From Rhizobium leguminosarum (GTDB lineage Bacteria; Pseudomonadota; Alphaproteobacteria; Rhizobiales; Rhizobiaceae), in the NCBI RefSeq assembly GCF_017876795.1, contig NZ_JAGIOR010000002.1, positions 558,001-622,000 on the forward strand: a stretch of DNA of 64,000 nucleotides, in the 5' to 3' direction. Both the position numbers and the translations under genes were made by a program. Positions within the stretch are counted from its first letter, which is position 1. The number at the start of each line of letters is the position of its first letter. A model generated the notes under the pieces. The model had not been told where the DNA came from. It saw nothing but the letters and a program-made list of their open reading frames with translations, and did not search any database. This document shows, piece by piece, positions 28,695 to 44,612 of this stretch.

Positions 28695-30901
28695 ATGTTG
28701 AGCGCTCGGAATTTCTGGCAGGCATCGGACAGGATGAGCTCCACGCCCTGATCGAGGGACGCCACGGCGATCCTTTTTCGATCCTCGGCCCCCATGAGAG
28801 CAGCGGCATGACGATCGTCCGCGTCTATCTGCCTGGCGCCGAAGCCGTAGATCTCATCGAGGCGGCGAGTGGTCGCGTGGTGACGCCTTTCAGCATCGCC
28901 CACCCCTCCGGCCTGTTTGCGGCGGCGACGGTCGCCAGGGCGGGATACCGGCTGCGCATCACGTGGCCGGATGCGGTGCAGATCACCGAGGACCCCTATA
29001 GTTTCGGCCTGCTGCTCGGAGAACTCGACCTCCATCTGATCTCGGAGGGCACCCACTACAGCCTGAGCCGGACGCTCGGCGCCGTGGCGATGTCGATCGA
29101 CGGCATATCAGGCGTTCGTTTCGCCGTGTGGGCTCCGAACGCGCGGCGCGTCTCGGTCGTCGGCGACTTCAACGCCTGGGACGGCCGGCGAAACCCGATG
29201 CGGCTGAGACGGTCGGCGGGCGTCTGGGAGCTGTTCATTCCACGACTGGCGCCCGGCGAAAGATACAAGTTCGAAATTGTCGACGCTGAGGGAACCTGCC
29301 TGCCGCAGAAGGCCGATCCGGTGGCAAGGGCAAGCGAAGCCGCCCCATCCACCGCCTCCATCGTCGCATCGTCGACGCCGTTTCGGTGGAGCGATGACAG
29401 CTGGATGAAGGGCCGATCCCGCCAGGCCAGGCTGGAAGGCGCGATGTCGGTCTACGAGGTGCACGTCGGCTCCTGGCTGCGCGACCAGAAGGATGGAAAC
29501 AGGTCGCTCGACTGGGTTGAGCTGAGCCAACGGCTCGTGCCCTATGCCAGCGATATGGGATTCACCCATATCGAGCTGCTTCCGGTCATGGAACATCCGT
29601 TCGGCGGTTCCTGGGGCTATCAGCCGCTCGGCCTGTTTGCCCCAACCGGCCGGTATGGGACACCGGAGGATTTCGCCTATTTCGTCGACCGCTGCCATGG
29701 GGCGGGGCTTGGTGTCATCCTCGACTGGGTGCCGGCCCATTTTCCGACAGACGTCTGGGGACTTGCCCGCTTCGACGGCAGCGCGCTCTACGAGCACGAG
29801 GATCCGCGCGAGGGTTTTCACCGCGACTGGAACACATTGATCTACAATCTCGGCCGCAACGAGGTGAAAGGCTTCTTGATCGCCAGTGCGCTCGAATGGC
29901 TCGAGCGCTACCATGTCGACGGGTTGCGCGTCGATGCCGTGGCCTCGATGCTTTACCGCGACTATAGCCGCAACGAAGGCGAATGGATTCCCAACCAATA
30001 TGGCGGCCGCGAAAATCTGCAAGCGGTGGAGTTCTTCAAGCATTTAAACAGCATCATCCACGAGCGCTGCCCGTACGCGATGACGATCGCCGAGGAATCG
30101 ACGGCCTGGCCTGGGGTCACCAAGCCACCCGAGCAGGGCGGCCTCGGTTTCGACATCAAATGGAACATGGGCTGGATGCATGACAGCCTGAGCTACATCG
30201 AGAAGGATCCGGTCCATCGGAGCCATCATCATGGCACGATGACCTTCGGCATGATCTATTCCTATTCCGAGCGTTTCATGCTGCCGATTTCCCATGACGA
30301 GGTCGTCTATGGCAAAGGCTCGCTGCTGACGAAGATGCCTGGCGACGAATGGCAGAAATTTGCCAATTTACGCAACTATCTCGCCTTCATGTGGGGGCAT
30401 CCCGGCAAGAAACTGTTGTTCATGGGCAGTGAAGTGGCCCAGCCGGGCGAGTGGAACCACGACGCTTCGGTGACCTGGGATGTCCTGGACAGGCCCCAGC
30501 ATGTCGGCATTCAACGACTGGTGAAGGATCTGAACAGCCTTTACAGGGACGAAGTCGCCTTGCAATTCGGCGATTTTCATCCTGAGGGCTTCGAATGGGC
30601 GGCTGCCGATGATGCCGTCAATTCCGTCCTCGGCCTGCTCCGTTATGCCCCGGACCGCACTTCCTCGCTCCTGGTCGTCTCGAACTTCACGCCGGTGCCG
30701 CGTTACGGCTACCGGATCGGCGTGCCTGATGATGGTGTGTGGGTCGAACGGATCACGACGGATGCGCGCGAATATGGCGGCTCTGGCCTTGTCAACGGTG
30801 CGCTGTCGAGCGAACCCGTACCCGCCCACGGCAGGCCAGCCTCGCTGTCGTTGACGCTGCCGCCGCTGGCGACGGTCTTTCTCAAAGGACCGTCGTCTTG
30901 A
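28691..30901 (+). CDS. glgB: 1,4-alpha-glucan branching enzyme
   Basis: This is a 736-residue GH13 branching enzyme of normal length. It has an N-terminal GlgB-N domain and a CBM48 ([20 protein letters not shown]). The catalytic barrel carries [16 protein letters not shown], nucleophile Asp415 in [15 protein letters not shown], acid/base Glu468 in [13 protein letters not shown] and [14 protein letters not shown]. It adds alpha-1,6 branches to the linear glucan made by GlgE. The ATG at 28691 overlaps the treS-mak stop. It is the last gene of the operon and ends seven bases from the convergent ThDP-enzyme gene. Confidence 0.95.
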   Translation: MNVERSEFLAGIGQDELHALIEGRHGDPFSILGPHESSGMTIVRVYLPGAEAVDLIEAASGRVVTPFSIAHPSGLFAAATVARAGYRLRITWPDAVQITEDPYSFGLLLGELDLHLISEGTHYSLSRTLGAVAMSIDGISGVRFAVWAPNARRVSVVGDFNAWDGRRNPMRLRRSAGVWELFIPRLAPGERYKFEIVDAEGTCLPQKADPVARASEAAPSTASIVASSTPFRWSDDSWMKGRSRQARLEGAMSVYEVHVGSWLRDQKDGNRSLDWVELSQRLVPYASDMGFTHIELLPVMEHPFGGSWGYQPLGLFAPTGRYGTPEDFAYFVDRCHGAGLGVILDWVPAHFPTDVWGLARFDGSALYEHEDPREGFHRDWNTLIYNLGRNEVKGFLIASALEWLERYHVDGLRVDAVASMLYRDYSRNEGEWIPNQYGGRENLQAVEFFKHLNSIIHERCPYAMTIAEESTAWPGVTKPPEQGGLGFDIKWNMGWMHDSLSYIEKDPVHRSHHHGTMTFGMIYSYSERFMLPISHDEVVYGKGSLLTKMPGDEWQKFANLRNYLAFMWGHPGKKLLFMGSEVAQPGEWNHDASVTWDVLDRPQHVGIQRLVKDLNSLYRDEVALQFGDFHPEGFEWAAADDAVNSVLGLLRYAPDRTSSLLVVSNFTPVPRYGYRIGVPDDGVWVERITTDAREYGGSGLVNGALSSEPVPAHGRPASLSLTLPPLATVFLKGPSS

Positions 30902-30907
30902 TGGGCT

Positions 30908-32536
30908 TCACTCGGCGTGCGGAGCCGGATGAATGAAAGGCCAGGGGCTTGCCTCGGATCCTTTTTCGATCGGAACCTCGATGAGAACGGGTTCGTCGAG
31001 AGATAGGGCAGTCTCAATGGTGGCTTTTAGTTCGCTGGGGCTCGTCACCTTGAATGCGCGGATACCGAAGCTCTCGGCAAGAGCGACAAAATCAGGATTG
31101 GTCAGGTCCGAGCCGAGATAGCGGCCTTGATACGCCTGTTTCTGGTCGCGCAACACGTTGCCATAGGCAGAATTGTTGAAGACGATGGCGACGACATTGA
31201 TCTTATGCTGGACGGCGGTGGCAAGCTCCTGGACACCGAACATGAAGCCGCCGTCGCCTGAAACAGAGACCACAGCTTTGTCGGGATTGGCGACCTTCAC
31301 GCCCAAGGCCGTGTTGAAGCCAAAACCCAGATTGTCCTGATAGCCGCATGTCACGTATTGGCGCGGACCGTAGACCGGGAAGGCAAACCGGGCGGTAAAG
31401 CCCATCTGGCTGACCTCCTCGACGAAGAAGCCGTCCCTTGGAAGGGCCTGGCGAATGGCATCGAGATAGGCAAGCTGCGGCTGCACCTCCGAAAAACGGG
31501 ACTTGGCGTCTTTGTTGAGATCGGCAAATTCGCGGGTACGATCCTTGCTAGGGGAATCTGCCAGGGCATCGAGCACAGCTTGCGTTCCTGCCTTGGCATC
31601 CGCCACAATGCCGACATCAGGCTTGAGGCGGACCATCTCGGTCGGATCGATATCGATGCGAACAACCTTGAGGCCCTTGGGGAGCCACTTCCATCGCATG
31701 AACTGCAATTCGAGGCGGCTGCCGATCCCGATCAGGACGTCGGTGTTCTTCCAGTATTCATAGGCGGCGGCGAAATTCAGATAGTTCGGGTGGTCGTCGG
31801 CGACGATGCCCTTTCCGGAGCGATGGGAGGTGACGGGCGACTGCAGCAATTCCGCAAGAGCGGCGATCTCGGCACCTGCCTCCACGGCACCGCCGCCAAC
31901 CATGATCATCGGGTTCTTGGCGCCCGATATCAGCGCGGCTGCGGCAGCAATCTGATCGTGGTTCACGGCCGGGTGCGGGGCTCTCGAACCGATGGGAAGT
32001 TCGACTTCGGGGCCGGATTGGCCAAACACGTCCCACGGCGCTTCGACCGCTCCCGGACCCTGGCGGCCGGAAAGCATTTTGCTGACGACGTCGGCCAAGA
32101 CAGGACCGGCCTCGGACGGATGATTGATGCGTTCCGCCGTCTTGGTAAGCCCACGCATCGTCACGAGTTGATCGGGCAGTTCGTGCAACTGTCCTCTGCC
32201 CTGACCGATCAAATGGGACATGATGTTGCCGGTGATGCAAAGCACCGGCGAATTGGCGCCGTAAGCGGTGCAAAGAGCCGCGCCGGAATTGAGGACGCCG
32301 GGGCCAGGCACGACAGTGTAGGCGCCGATCCGGCCGGTGGATTTGGCATAGCCGTAGGCCATATATCCGGCTCCCTGTTCATGCCGGGTGTGGATGAACC
32401 GAACTTTGTCGCGGGCACCGTAGAGCGCATCGTTGAAATCATACATATGGGCGCCCGGGATGCCGAAGACCGTGTCGATCCCATGGCCGATGAGCGAACG
32501 CGTCATCGCCTGGCCGGTCGTTTCTTTCCTGCTCAT
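30908..32536 (-). CDS. Thiamine-diphosphate-dependent enzyme, acetolactate-synthase-like
   Basis: This 542-residue enzyme has the three-domain ThDP fold. The N-terminal PYR domain has the cofactor-activating Glu in FIHTRHEQGAGYMAYGYAKS. A central domain contains VGGGAVEAGAEIAALAELL. The C-terminal PP domain has the GDG...NN motif (SGDGGFMFGVQELATAV through VFNNSAYGNVL). Family members make acetolactate or decarboxylate 2-oxoacids (pyruvate, indolepyruvate, benzoylformate, sulfopyruvate). It is probably not the housekeeping IlvB because no ilvH neighbour is present. It lies 27 bp after an aromatic-type aminotransferase gene on the same strand, which suggests decarboxylation of the 2-oxoacid that enzyme produces. 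Confidence 0.88.
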   Translation of the reverse strand: MSRKETTGQAMTRSLIGHGIDTVFGIPGAHMYDFNDALYGARDKVRFIHTRHEQGAGYMAYGYAKSTGRIGAYTVVPGPGVLNSGAALCTAYGANSPVLCITGNIMSHLIGQGRGQLHELPDQLVTMRGLTKTAERINHPSEAGPVLADVVSKMLSGRQGPGAVEAPWDVFGQSGPEVELPIGSRAPHPAVNHDQIAAAAALISGAKNPMIMVGGGAVEAGAEIAALAELLQSPVTSHRSGKGIVADDHPNYLNFAAAYEYWKNTDVLIGIGSRLELQFMRWKWLPKGLKVVRIDIDPTEMVRLKPDVGIVADAKAGTQAVLDALADSPSKDRTREFADLNKDAKSRFSEVQPQLAYLDAIRQALPRDGFFVEEVSQMGFTARFAFPVYGPRQYVTCGYQDNLGFGFNTALGVKVANPDKAVVSVSGDGGFMFGVQELATAVQHKINVVAIVFNNSAYGNVLRDQKQAYQGRYLGSDLTNPDFVALAESFGIRAFKVTSPSELKATIETALSLDEPVLIEVPIEKGSEASPWPFIHPAPHAE

Positions 32537-32563
32537 TTTAGAACCCCAAAGGCTTGAGTTCGC

Positions 32564-33751
32564 TTAGGCCGTCGATGATTTCAGGCAGCCTTCAGCTCGA
32601 AGTGCGGCGACGATTGCGCCGGCATCGGCCGGCTGCATGCCCGCAAGGTTCATCCGCCCGGAATCGGCCATGTAGATGCCATGCTTGGCTCGGAGCGCTA
32701 CCGCCGTTTCTTTCGACATGGAGAGATTGGAGAATAGACCGCGCTGCTGGCTGATGAACGTCAAATCGGGAGCAGCGGCGGCGAGCGCCGCGCGATTGCC
32801 GTTGACACGGTCGCACATCTCTTCGAGTTCGGCGCGCCACATTGCCGACATTTCGGGGCTTTCGAGAATGATCCTGACAATCGCGGCGCCATGATCGGGC
32901 GGCATCGACCAGTTGACACGGGCAAGTGCGGCCATGTTGCTCTCGGCCTTCGCGATGTCGTCGACATTGCGGGTCATGACATAGAGCGCGCCGACACGCT
33001 CTCGATAGAGACCGAAATTCTTGTCACAGGAATAGGCGATCAGCGCCTCATCGACCGCATCGAGGATCATGCGTGCCGGTGCGGCGTCCTGTTCGAGACC
33101 GTCGCCAAGCCCCTGATAGGCAAGATCGATAAACGGCACCAGCCTGCGCGCAACGAGCAGCTCGGTAATCTGCCGCCACTGCTCCATAGTGAAGTCGATG
33201 CCGGTCGGATTATGGCAGCAACCGTGGAGGAGAACGGCGTCGCCCTCGCTCGCGGAAGACAAAGCATCGATGACGCTTTCGAATTTGACCTGCTGTGACG
33301 TCAGATCGACGAAGGCGTAGTCCTTTACGGCCAGGCGCGCCGAGGCGAAGATCGGCGCATGGTTCGGCCAGCTCGGTGTCCCCAACAGTACCTTTGCCGA
33401 TGGATTTGCCGTCTGGATAAGTTCGGCGCCGAGACGCAGCGCGCCGCTTCCGCCCGGTGTCTGAATGCCGACAAGGCGATGACTGAACTTCGGCGATTTG
33501 CCGAAAATGATGGGCTGCAGCAGCCGTACGAATTGCAGATCGCCTTCCGGGCCGAGATATTTCTTGCTGTCCTGGGTCTCGAGAAGAAACTGCTCCGCGG
33601 CCTTCACGGCTCGCATCACCGGCGTGCGGCCCATGGCGTCGCGATAGACGCCGACGCCGAGGTCGATCTTTCCTGTGCGCTCGTCGGCCTGAAAGGCCTT
33701 GATGAGGGCAAGCAGGCTGTCGGCTGGTCGGCTATTCAGTTTCTCAAACAC
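32564..33751 (-). CDS. Aromatic/aspartate aminotransferase, class I
   Basis: This 395-residue PLP enzyme belongs to the AspC/TyrB subgroup: FEKLNSRPADSLLALI start, IDLGVGVYRDAMGRTPVMRA, GTPSWPNHAPIFASARLAV, HGCCHNPTGID, and the Schiff-base lysine in YSCDKNFGLYRERVG. It transfers the amino group between aromatic or dicarboxylic amino acids and 2-oxoglutarate. The GTG at 33751 is chosen because GGAGG stands seven bases upstream and the family N-terminus begins there; an in-frame extension to 33850 has no support. It leads an operon with the ThDP enzyme and diverges from the Lrp regulator. Confidence 0.92.
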   Translation of the reverse strand: MFEKLNSRPADSLLALIKAFQADERTGKIDLGVGVYRDAMGRTPVMRAVKAAEQFLLETQDSKKYLGPEGDLQFVRLLQPIIFGKSPKFSHRLVGIQTPGGSGALRLGAELIQTANPSAKVLLGTPSWPNHAPIFASARLAVKDYAFVDLTSQQVKFESVIDALSSASEGDAVLLHGCCHNPTGIDFTMEQWRQITELLVARRLVPFIDLAYQGLGDGLEQDAAPARMILDAVDEALIAYSCDKNFGLYRERVGALYVMTRNVDDIAKAESNMAALARVNWSMPPDHGAAIVRIILESPEMSAMWRAELEEMCDRVNGNRAALAAAAPDLTFISQQRGLFSNLSMSKETAVALRAKHGIYMADSGRMNLAGMQPADAGAIVAALRAEGCLKSSTA

Positions 33752-33901
33752 AAGTCCACCTCCGTTTCCATGTTCTATCCGGAGACTAACCGAACTCTTG
33801 CGGCGAATTTCTGCGATTATCTGCCTATCTCGGCACATCGATGCAGACATTCGGCGTCATTCGGCTATTCTATGCGGAAATTCTCCTTGTCTGGGTGGGC
33901 C

Positions 33902-34369
33902 ATGCTTGACCAATTCGATATCAAATTGCTCGCTGCCCTCCAGCAAAACAGTGAGGTGACGCAGGGGGAGTTGTCGCAGAAGGTCAATCTCTCTGCGACG
34001 CAATGCGCGCGCCGTTTGGAACGACTGCGCAACGAGCAGTACATCCAGACTGTCGTGGCCATCCTCAATCCCGCAAAGCTGGGTTTCAGCGTCGTCGCTC
34101 ACACCCTCGTCAGCCTGCGTGCGCATACGGAAGGCGGAAACGAGCGGCTTCATCGCTTCATCGAAACCGCGCCGGAGATATTGGAGTGCTATTCGCAGAC
34201 GGGGGACGCCGATTTCCTGATGAAGGTCATGACGCGCGACCTCGACCATCTCAGCCAGTTTCTTGAAAGAATGATCCGGGTCACCGACAATCTGGCATCG
34301 GTCAAGTCGAGCATCGTTCTGAAGACGCTGAAGAAGACGACCGCTTTGCCGTTGCAGATCGTTACGTGA
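33902..34369 (+). CDS. Lrp/AsnC-family transcriptional regulator
   Basis: This is a 155-residue feast/famine regulator. The helix-turn-helix lies at residues about 5-50 (LDQFDIKLLAALQQNSEVTQ, then LSATQCARRLERLRNEQYI), followed by a RAM ligand and oligomerisation domain (VAHTLVSLRAHTEG through YSQTGDADFLMKVMTRDLDH). It diverges from the aminotransferase/ThDP operon with about 150 bp between starts, the common layout for a local amino-acid-responsive activator or repressor (as with BkdR or PutR). The likely effector is an aromatic amino acid, by context only. An in-frame ATG at 33869 would add 11 residues. Confidence 0.9.
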   Translation: MLDQFDIKLLAALQQNSEVTQGELSQKVNLSATQCARRLERLRNEQYIQTVVAILNPAKLGFSVVAHTLVSLRAHTEGGNERLHRFIETAPEILECYSQTGDADFLMKVMTRDLDHLSQFLERMIRVTDNLASVKSSIVLKTLKKTTALPLQIVT

Positions 34370-34376
34370 GCCGCTC

Positions 34377-35138
34377 TCATCTGAGATAGTGGATATGCGG
34401 GCGCGAATGATGGGGCGAGGCTTCGATACGGGCCTCGACGGAAAAGACATCGCGCAAGAGGTTCTCGCTCAGCACATCCTGCGGTGCGCCGGAGGCGACG
34501 ATCCTGCCCTGCTGCATGATGACCAGCTCATCGCAGAACATGGCGGCATGGTTGAGGTCGTGCAGGGCGACGATGCTGGTGATCGGCAGGCCGGAGACGA
34601 GCCGCATCAGGCCGATCTGGTGCTGGATGTCGAGATGGTTCGTGGGCTCGTCGAGGATCAGTTCCTGCGGCGACTGGGCAAGCGCCCTTGCGATATGAGT
34701 GCGCTGTTTTTCGCCGCCGGATAGGTTCTGCCAGCGATCGTCACGCTTCTCCCCCATTCCGGCGCGCGCGAGTGCCGCTTCCACTGCCTCCTCGTCGGCC
34801 CTGGTCCAGCCTGAGAACATCGACCGGTGGGGAAACCGGCCGAGCTTGACGACATCGACGACCTTCAGATTGGCATTGGTCGTCGCATGCTGCTCGACAA
34901 AGGCGATGCGCCGGGCGATCGAGCGGCGGCCGATCGCGCCGATATCGTTGTGGTCGAGCGTGACCCGGCCGGAATGCGGCCGCTTCAGACCGGCGAGAAG
35001 CCGCAGCAGCGAAGTCTTGCCCGAACCATTGGGACCGAGCAGGCCGAGCATCCGGCCCGGCTGCGCCTCCAGGGAAACGCCGTCCAGAATGGTTTTCCTG
35101 CCAATTTTCCAGGTGAGGTTGTCGGCCTTGATGCTCAT
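34377..35138 (-). CDS. Iron-chelate-type ABC transporter ATP-binding protein
   Basis: This is a 253-residue ATPase of the FecE/FepC/HmuV class. Walker A is GLLGPNGSGKTSLLRLLAGL, the signature LSGGEKQRTHIARALAQ and Walker B ELILDEPTNHLDIQHQ, ending with the switch HDLNHAAMFCDEL. It drives uptake of ferric siderophore, haem or cobalamin. The ATG overlaps the stop of the permease gene (4 bp), and it ends eight bases from the convergent Lrp gene. It is the last of three coupled genes. Confidence 0.92.
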   Translation of the reverse strand: MSIKADNLTWKIGRKTILDGVSLEAQPGRMLGLLGPNGSGKTSLLRLLAGLKRPHSGRVTLDHNDIGAIGRRSIARRIAFVEQHATTNANLKVVDVVKLGRFPHRSMFSGWTRADEEAVEAALARAGMGEKRDDRWQNLSGGEKQRTHIARALAQSPQELILDEPTNHLDIQHQIGLMRLVSGLPITSIVALHDLNHAAMFCDELVIMQQGRIVASGAPQDVLSENLLRDVFSVEARIEASPHHSRPHIHYLR

Positions 35139-36175
35139 GACGCGCGCTGGAACCGGTAGAGGATGATCGAGAAGAACGGAACGCCGACCAGCGCCCTCAC
35201 GACGCCGATCGGCAGGATCTGGTTGGGAATGAGGGCGCGGGCGGCAATGTCCGCGAGCACCATGAAGATCGCTCCCGCGATGGCGCAGGCAGGCAGCAGG
35301 CGAATATGCAGCGGCCCGACGACAAAGCGGGCGACATGCGGCACGACGAGGCCGACGAAGCCGATCGAGCCGACCATGCTGACGATCGTCGCCGTCATCA
35401 TCGCCGTCAGCGCGAAGAGCACCATGCGCGCACGGCCGACATTGACGCCGAGCGAGGATGCCGCCTCGTCGCCGAAAGCGAAGGCGTCGAGTACGCGGGC
35501 ATAAAACAGACAGGCGGCAAGGCCGAGACCGACGATAATCGAGACCAGCGCGAATTCCGGCCAGCGTACGCCACTGAAGCTGCCGAGCAACCAGAACATG
35601 ACGTCGCGGGCCTGCTGCGCATTGGCCGAGGTCGTGACGATATAGGAGGTCGAGGCGTTGAAGAGCTGCGAGGCGGCCACACCGGCAAGGATGGTGCGGT
35701 CCGCGCCGCCGCGCGTGCCGTTCGAGAGCAGCGCCACGAAGAAAAAGGCGGCGAAGGCGCCGGCGAATGCCCCCGTCGAGAGCGACACCGCACCCGCGCC
35801 GAGCCCCAGGATGACGATCGCGACGGCCCCGGTAGACGCCCCGGCGGAGATGCCGAGCACATAGGGTTCGGCCAACGGGTTACGCAGCAGCGACTGCATG
35901 ATGGCGCCCGACAGCGCCAGCCCCGCGCCGCAGAAGGCGGCGACCAGTGCCCGGCTCAGGCGATAATCCCAGATCACCGTCTCATGGATGCGGTTCAGCT
36001 CGACCGCGGTCCAGCCGAGCCGGTTCGTGACGGCCGAAAACGTGGTCGCAAGCGGAATCGGCAGGTCGCCGATCCCGACGCTAATGCCGACGGCGATGGC
36101 GATGAGGCAGAGGGAGGCGAGTAGCAGCGCGGCGACCGCTCCCAGCTGCCGGAAGAGACGGCCTGCGTCCGTCAC
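35135..36175 (-). CDS. Iron-chelate-type ABC transporter permease (FecCD family)
   Basis: This is a 346-residue integral membrane protein with about ten helices. FecCD markers are DYRLSRALVAAFCGAGLALS, GAIMQSLLRNPLAEPYVLGI, SAGASTGAVA, and the C-terminal GSIGFVGLVVPHVARFVVGP with PNQILPIGVVRALVGVPFF. The start is the GTG at 36175, overlapping the binding-protein stop (GTGA); the frame extends much further upstream only because it runs antiphase through the binding-protein gene. One permease gene is present, so a homodimer is expected, as in BtuC. Confidence 0.92.
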   Translation of the reverse strand: MTDAGRLFRQLGAVAALLLASLCLIAIAVGISVGIGDLPIPLATTFSAVTNRLGWTAVELNRIHETVIWDYRLSRALVAAFCGAGLALSGAIMQSLLRNPLAEPYVLGISAGASTGAVAIVILGLGAGAVSLSTGAFAGAFAAFFFVALLSNGTRGGADRTILAGVAASQLFNASTSYIVTTSANAQQARDVMFWLLGSFSGVRWPEFALVSIIVGLGLAACLFYARVLDAFAFGDEAASSLGVNVGRARMVLFALTAMMTATIVSMVGSIGFVGLVVPHVARFVVGPLHIRLLPACAIAGAIFMVLADIAARALIPNQILPIGVVRALVGVPFFSIILYRFQRAS

Positions 36176-37197
36176 TTCAGCAGACCGAGAGCCTTCAGCT
36201 GCTCGGCAACCTGTTCGGCGCCGTAGATCGTGCGGATCGTCGGGTTCATGGCCTGGCCGTCCATGACGACGAGCGCCTTGTTCTTGACGGCCAGGGTCTG
36301 GCTGACGGCCGGATCGGTGTTCAGGAAGTTGATCTTGGCCTCCGGCTTGTCGAGCTCCCAGCGGTTGCGGTCGAGGCTGGCGACGACGATGACGTCGGGA
36401 TTGGCAGCGATGATGCCTTCCCAGCCGATCGCCGGCCATTCCGCTTCCGCGGATATTGCATTGTGTCCGCCGAGCAGGTCGGCGACGAAGCCGGAGGCGC
36501 TGTTCTTGCCGCCGACATAGGCGTCGGCCGACGGGCTGGGGCTCGAAAACCAGAAGACGTAGGAGAGGCTCTTGCCGTCCTTGGAAACACTGGCGCGAAA
36601 CTTGGCTTCCCGCGCCTTGAAGTCGGCAATCAGCGCCTGGCCGCGATCGGCGACGTCGAAGATCTGCGAAAGTTCGTCGATCTCCTTGTAGAGGAGATCC
36701 ATGTTCCACAGTTCGGCGCGGCTGCCATACTGGTCCTTGACGTCCTTGGTGCTGAGGCAGGTGCTGGGCGATAGATAGGTGGCGACGCCGACCTTGTCGA
36801 AATCCTCGCGCTTGGCGAGCTTGCTGTTCGGCCCGACCAGGCTCGGCAGTGCCGCCGCCACGAAGTCGGGGTTTTCGGCGAGGATCGATTCGAAGGTCGG
36901 CATCTCGACGGTCAGAAGCTTGACCTTGGCATTGGCTTCGGCGAGCTGCGGCAGCACCTTGCTCGGCCAGAAGGCGGTGCCGACCATCTTGTCCCGAAGG
37001 CCGAGCAGCAGCAGGATTTCCGCGCTGTTCTGGCCGAGGCCGATCGCCCGCTCGGGCGCCTTCTTGAACGTTACCTCAGCGCCGCAATTTTCGAGCGTCA
37101 GCGGGTAAGTCGTCGAACCAGCCAGCGTGGGACTTGCGGCAAGGCCGATCAGGGCGGAGAGGCCGCAGGCGGCCAGAAGTGATTTGAGGCTAGTCAC
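36172..37197 (-). CDS. Iron-chelate-type ABC transporter substrate-binding protein
   Basis: This is a 341-residue periplasmic protein with signal peptide (LLAACGLSALIGLAASPTLA). It has the cluster-8-type two-lobed fold: ITYPLTLENCGAEVTFKKAP-like start (TTYPLTLENCGAEVTF), RAIGLGQNSAEILLLLGLRD, WEGIIAANPDVIVV. It resembles the FecB/FhuD group that binds ferric siderophores; haem or cobalamin cannot be excluded. The start is a GTG at 37197. It leads the operon of three. About 180 bp upstream hold no gene and should carry its promoter; I did not recognise a convincing Fur, Irr or RirA box. Confidence 0.88.
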   Translation of the reverse strand: MTSLKSLLAACGLSALIGLAASPTLAGSTTYPLTLENCGAEVTFKKAPERAIGLGQNSAEILLLLGLRDKMVGTAFWPSKVLPQLAEANAKVKLLTVEMPTFESILAENPDFVAAALPSLVGPNSKLAKREDFDKVGVATYLSPSTCLSTKDVKDQYGSRAELWNMDLLYKEIDELSQIFDVADRGQALIADFKAREAKFRASVSKDGKSLSYVFWFSSPSPSADAYVGGKNSASGFVADLLGGHNAISAEAEWPAIGWEGIIAANPDVIVVASLDRNRWELDKPEAKINFLNTDPAVSQTLAVKNKALVVMDGQAMNPTIRTIYGAEQVAEQLKALGLLK

Positions 37198-37375
37198 GAA
37201 GAAATCCCCGGTGGGTGAGTGTATGCGGCCGGGGTATAGCCTCAGGAGTAGCCGGAAAACAAGACCAAATAAATCAACTTATCTGGAAAAGTCGACAGTG
37301 CTGGACATTGCTGCCCGGGCAACGCGCCGGATGCATCCAATTGCATGCCGCGTTTGGTAAAGCTTTCGAACGCGC

Positions 37376-37657
37376 TCAGCTCAGCTTTCCCACGAGCTTG
37401 GCATAGTCCGAAAAAGTCAGCTGCTCGCCTTTCCCGGCGGCCTCGTCGGCGAGCATCAGCACACGGATGGGAAACAGGATGGCGGCGCGGTTGGAATCGG
37501 ACAGCTCGTTGTCGTCATCATCTTCGACGGCCTTTCTGGCTTTCGCGAGCGCGGCATTCAGTTCCTGATGGGTGAGCAGTTCTTTCTCGACGATCGCGTC
37601 GCATATCGAGACCAATGCCATGATCAGGCCCTTGAGCTGCAGGTTGGCCGTATTCAT
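37376..37657 (-). CDS. Small hypothetical protein, 93 residues
   Basis: This is a cytoplasmic, mostly helical protein: MNTANLQLKGLIMALVSICD, an acidic middle (KAVEDDDDNELSDSN), then RAAILFPIRVLMLADEAAG and LTFSDYAKLVGKLS. No family is recognised. Codon usage is like that of the neighbouring genes and it follows the next hypothetical gene by 24 bp, so the two are probably cotranscribed. Both diverge from the giant hybrid kinase. Confidence 0.7.
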   Translation of the reverse strand: MNTANLQLKGLIMALVSICDAIVEKELLTHQELNAALAKARKAVEDDDDNELSDSNRAAILFPIRVLMLADEAAGKGEQLTFSDYAKLVGKLS

Positions 37658-37681
37658 GAGAGCTCCAATGAAAAGAGGGTC

Positions 37682-38134
37682 TTAATCCGGTTCGACCGGT
37701 CGGATCGTGTCGACGGAAACCACACCGTCGACGATCCCGCGTTTGACGTCGCGTCTATCCCGATCGATCTCGATGACGGTGTAGAGCTTGTCGTCGCGGA
37801 AGGCGCTGGCATTGACCGTGGTGACATCTTCTGCGGGAGCTGCATCCACTTCCATGAAGTCGAGCTCACGAGCCGCGGCGACGATCCTGGCATCGCCCGG
37901 CGTTCTGGCGGCCACAACGACGATGCCGTGGCCGGGGGCATTGTCCCATCTCGGATCGTCAGGGGCCGCGATCGGTTCCAGCCGGTAGATGTTAAACATT
38001 TCGCCGCCGGTGTCCCGTGATGCTTGTGCTGCCGCATCTTGCATCTGCGCCTGGCTCTCGAGCGACCTTCCGAAGGTGGTTGGGCTGGTCGCGTTGTTGA
38101 TCTCTTCCTTGCCTGTCCTTGAGACGTTCGACAT
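37682..38134 (-). CDS. Hypothetical protein, 150 residues
   Basis: This is a soluble protein with a polar, low-complexity N-terminus (MSNVSRTGKEEINNATSPTT) and a compact C-terminal domain containing MFNIYRLEPIAAPDDPRWDN, HGIVVVAARTPGDARIVAAA and KLYTVIEIDRDRRDVKRGIV. The ATG at 38134 is preferred because GGAGAG stands directly before it at normal spacing; an open extension to 38239 has no support. The family is unknown. Its start is 170 bp from the divergent giant kinase gene, so the two may share regulation. Confidence 0.7.
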   Translation of the reverse strand: MSNVSRTGKEEINNATSPTTFGRSLESQAQMQDAAAQASRDTGGEMFNIYRLEPIAAPDDPRWDNAPGHGIVVVAARTPGDARIVAAARELDFMEVDAAPAEDVTTVNASAFRDDKLYTVIEIDRDRRDVKRGIVDGVVSVDTIRPVEPD

Positions 38135-38303
38135 GTCGCTCTCCATTATCAGGTTGGAAACGACGGCCGGCCGGAAACTGTTCCAGCGCAGGCAACGTTT
38201 GATGGCTGATGCCCGATACATCGATCTTCGCAACCGCACGCCTCAGCCATACCCTTTTTCCACTTGAGCACTAATTTACCTCCAGTCGAACAAGGGGGAT
38301 TTC

Positions 38304-44603
<6,300 letters not shown>

Positions 44604-44612
44604 GGATCTGTC

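Noticed and set aside
35135..36709. N-terminal extension of the FecCD permease frame into the binding-protein gene
   Set aside because: The extra 180 codons are a frame shadow of the binding-protein gene; the GTG at 36175 overlapping its stop is the natural start.
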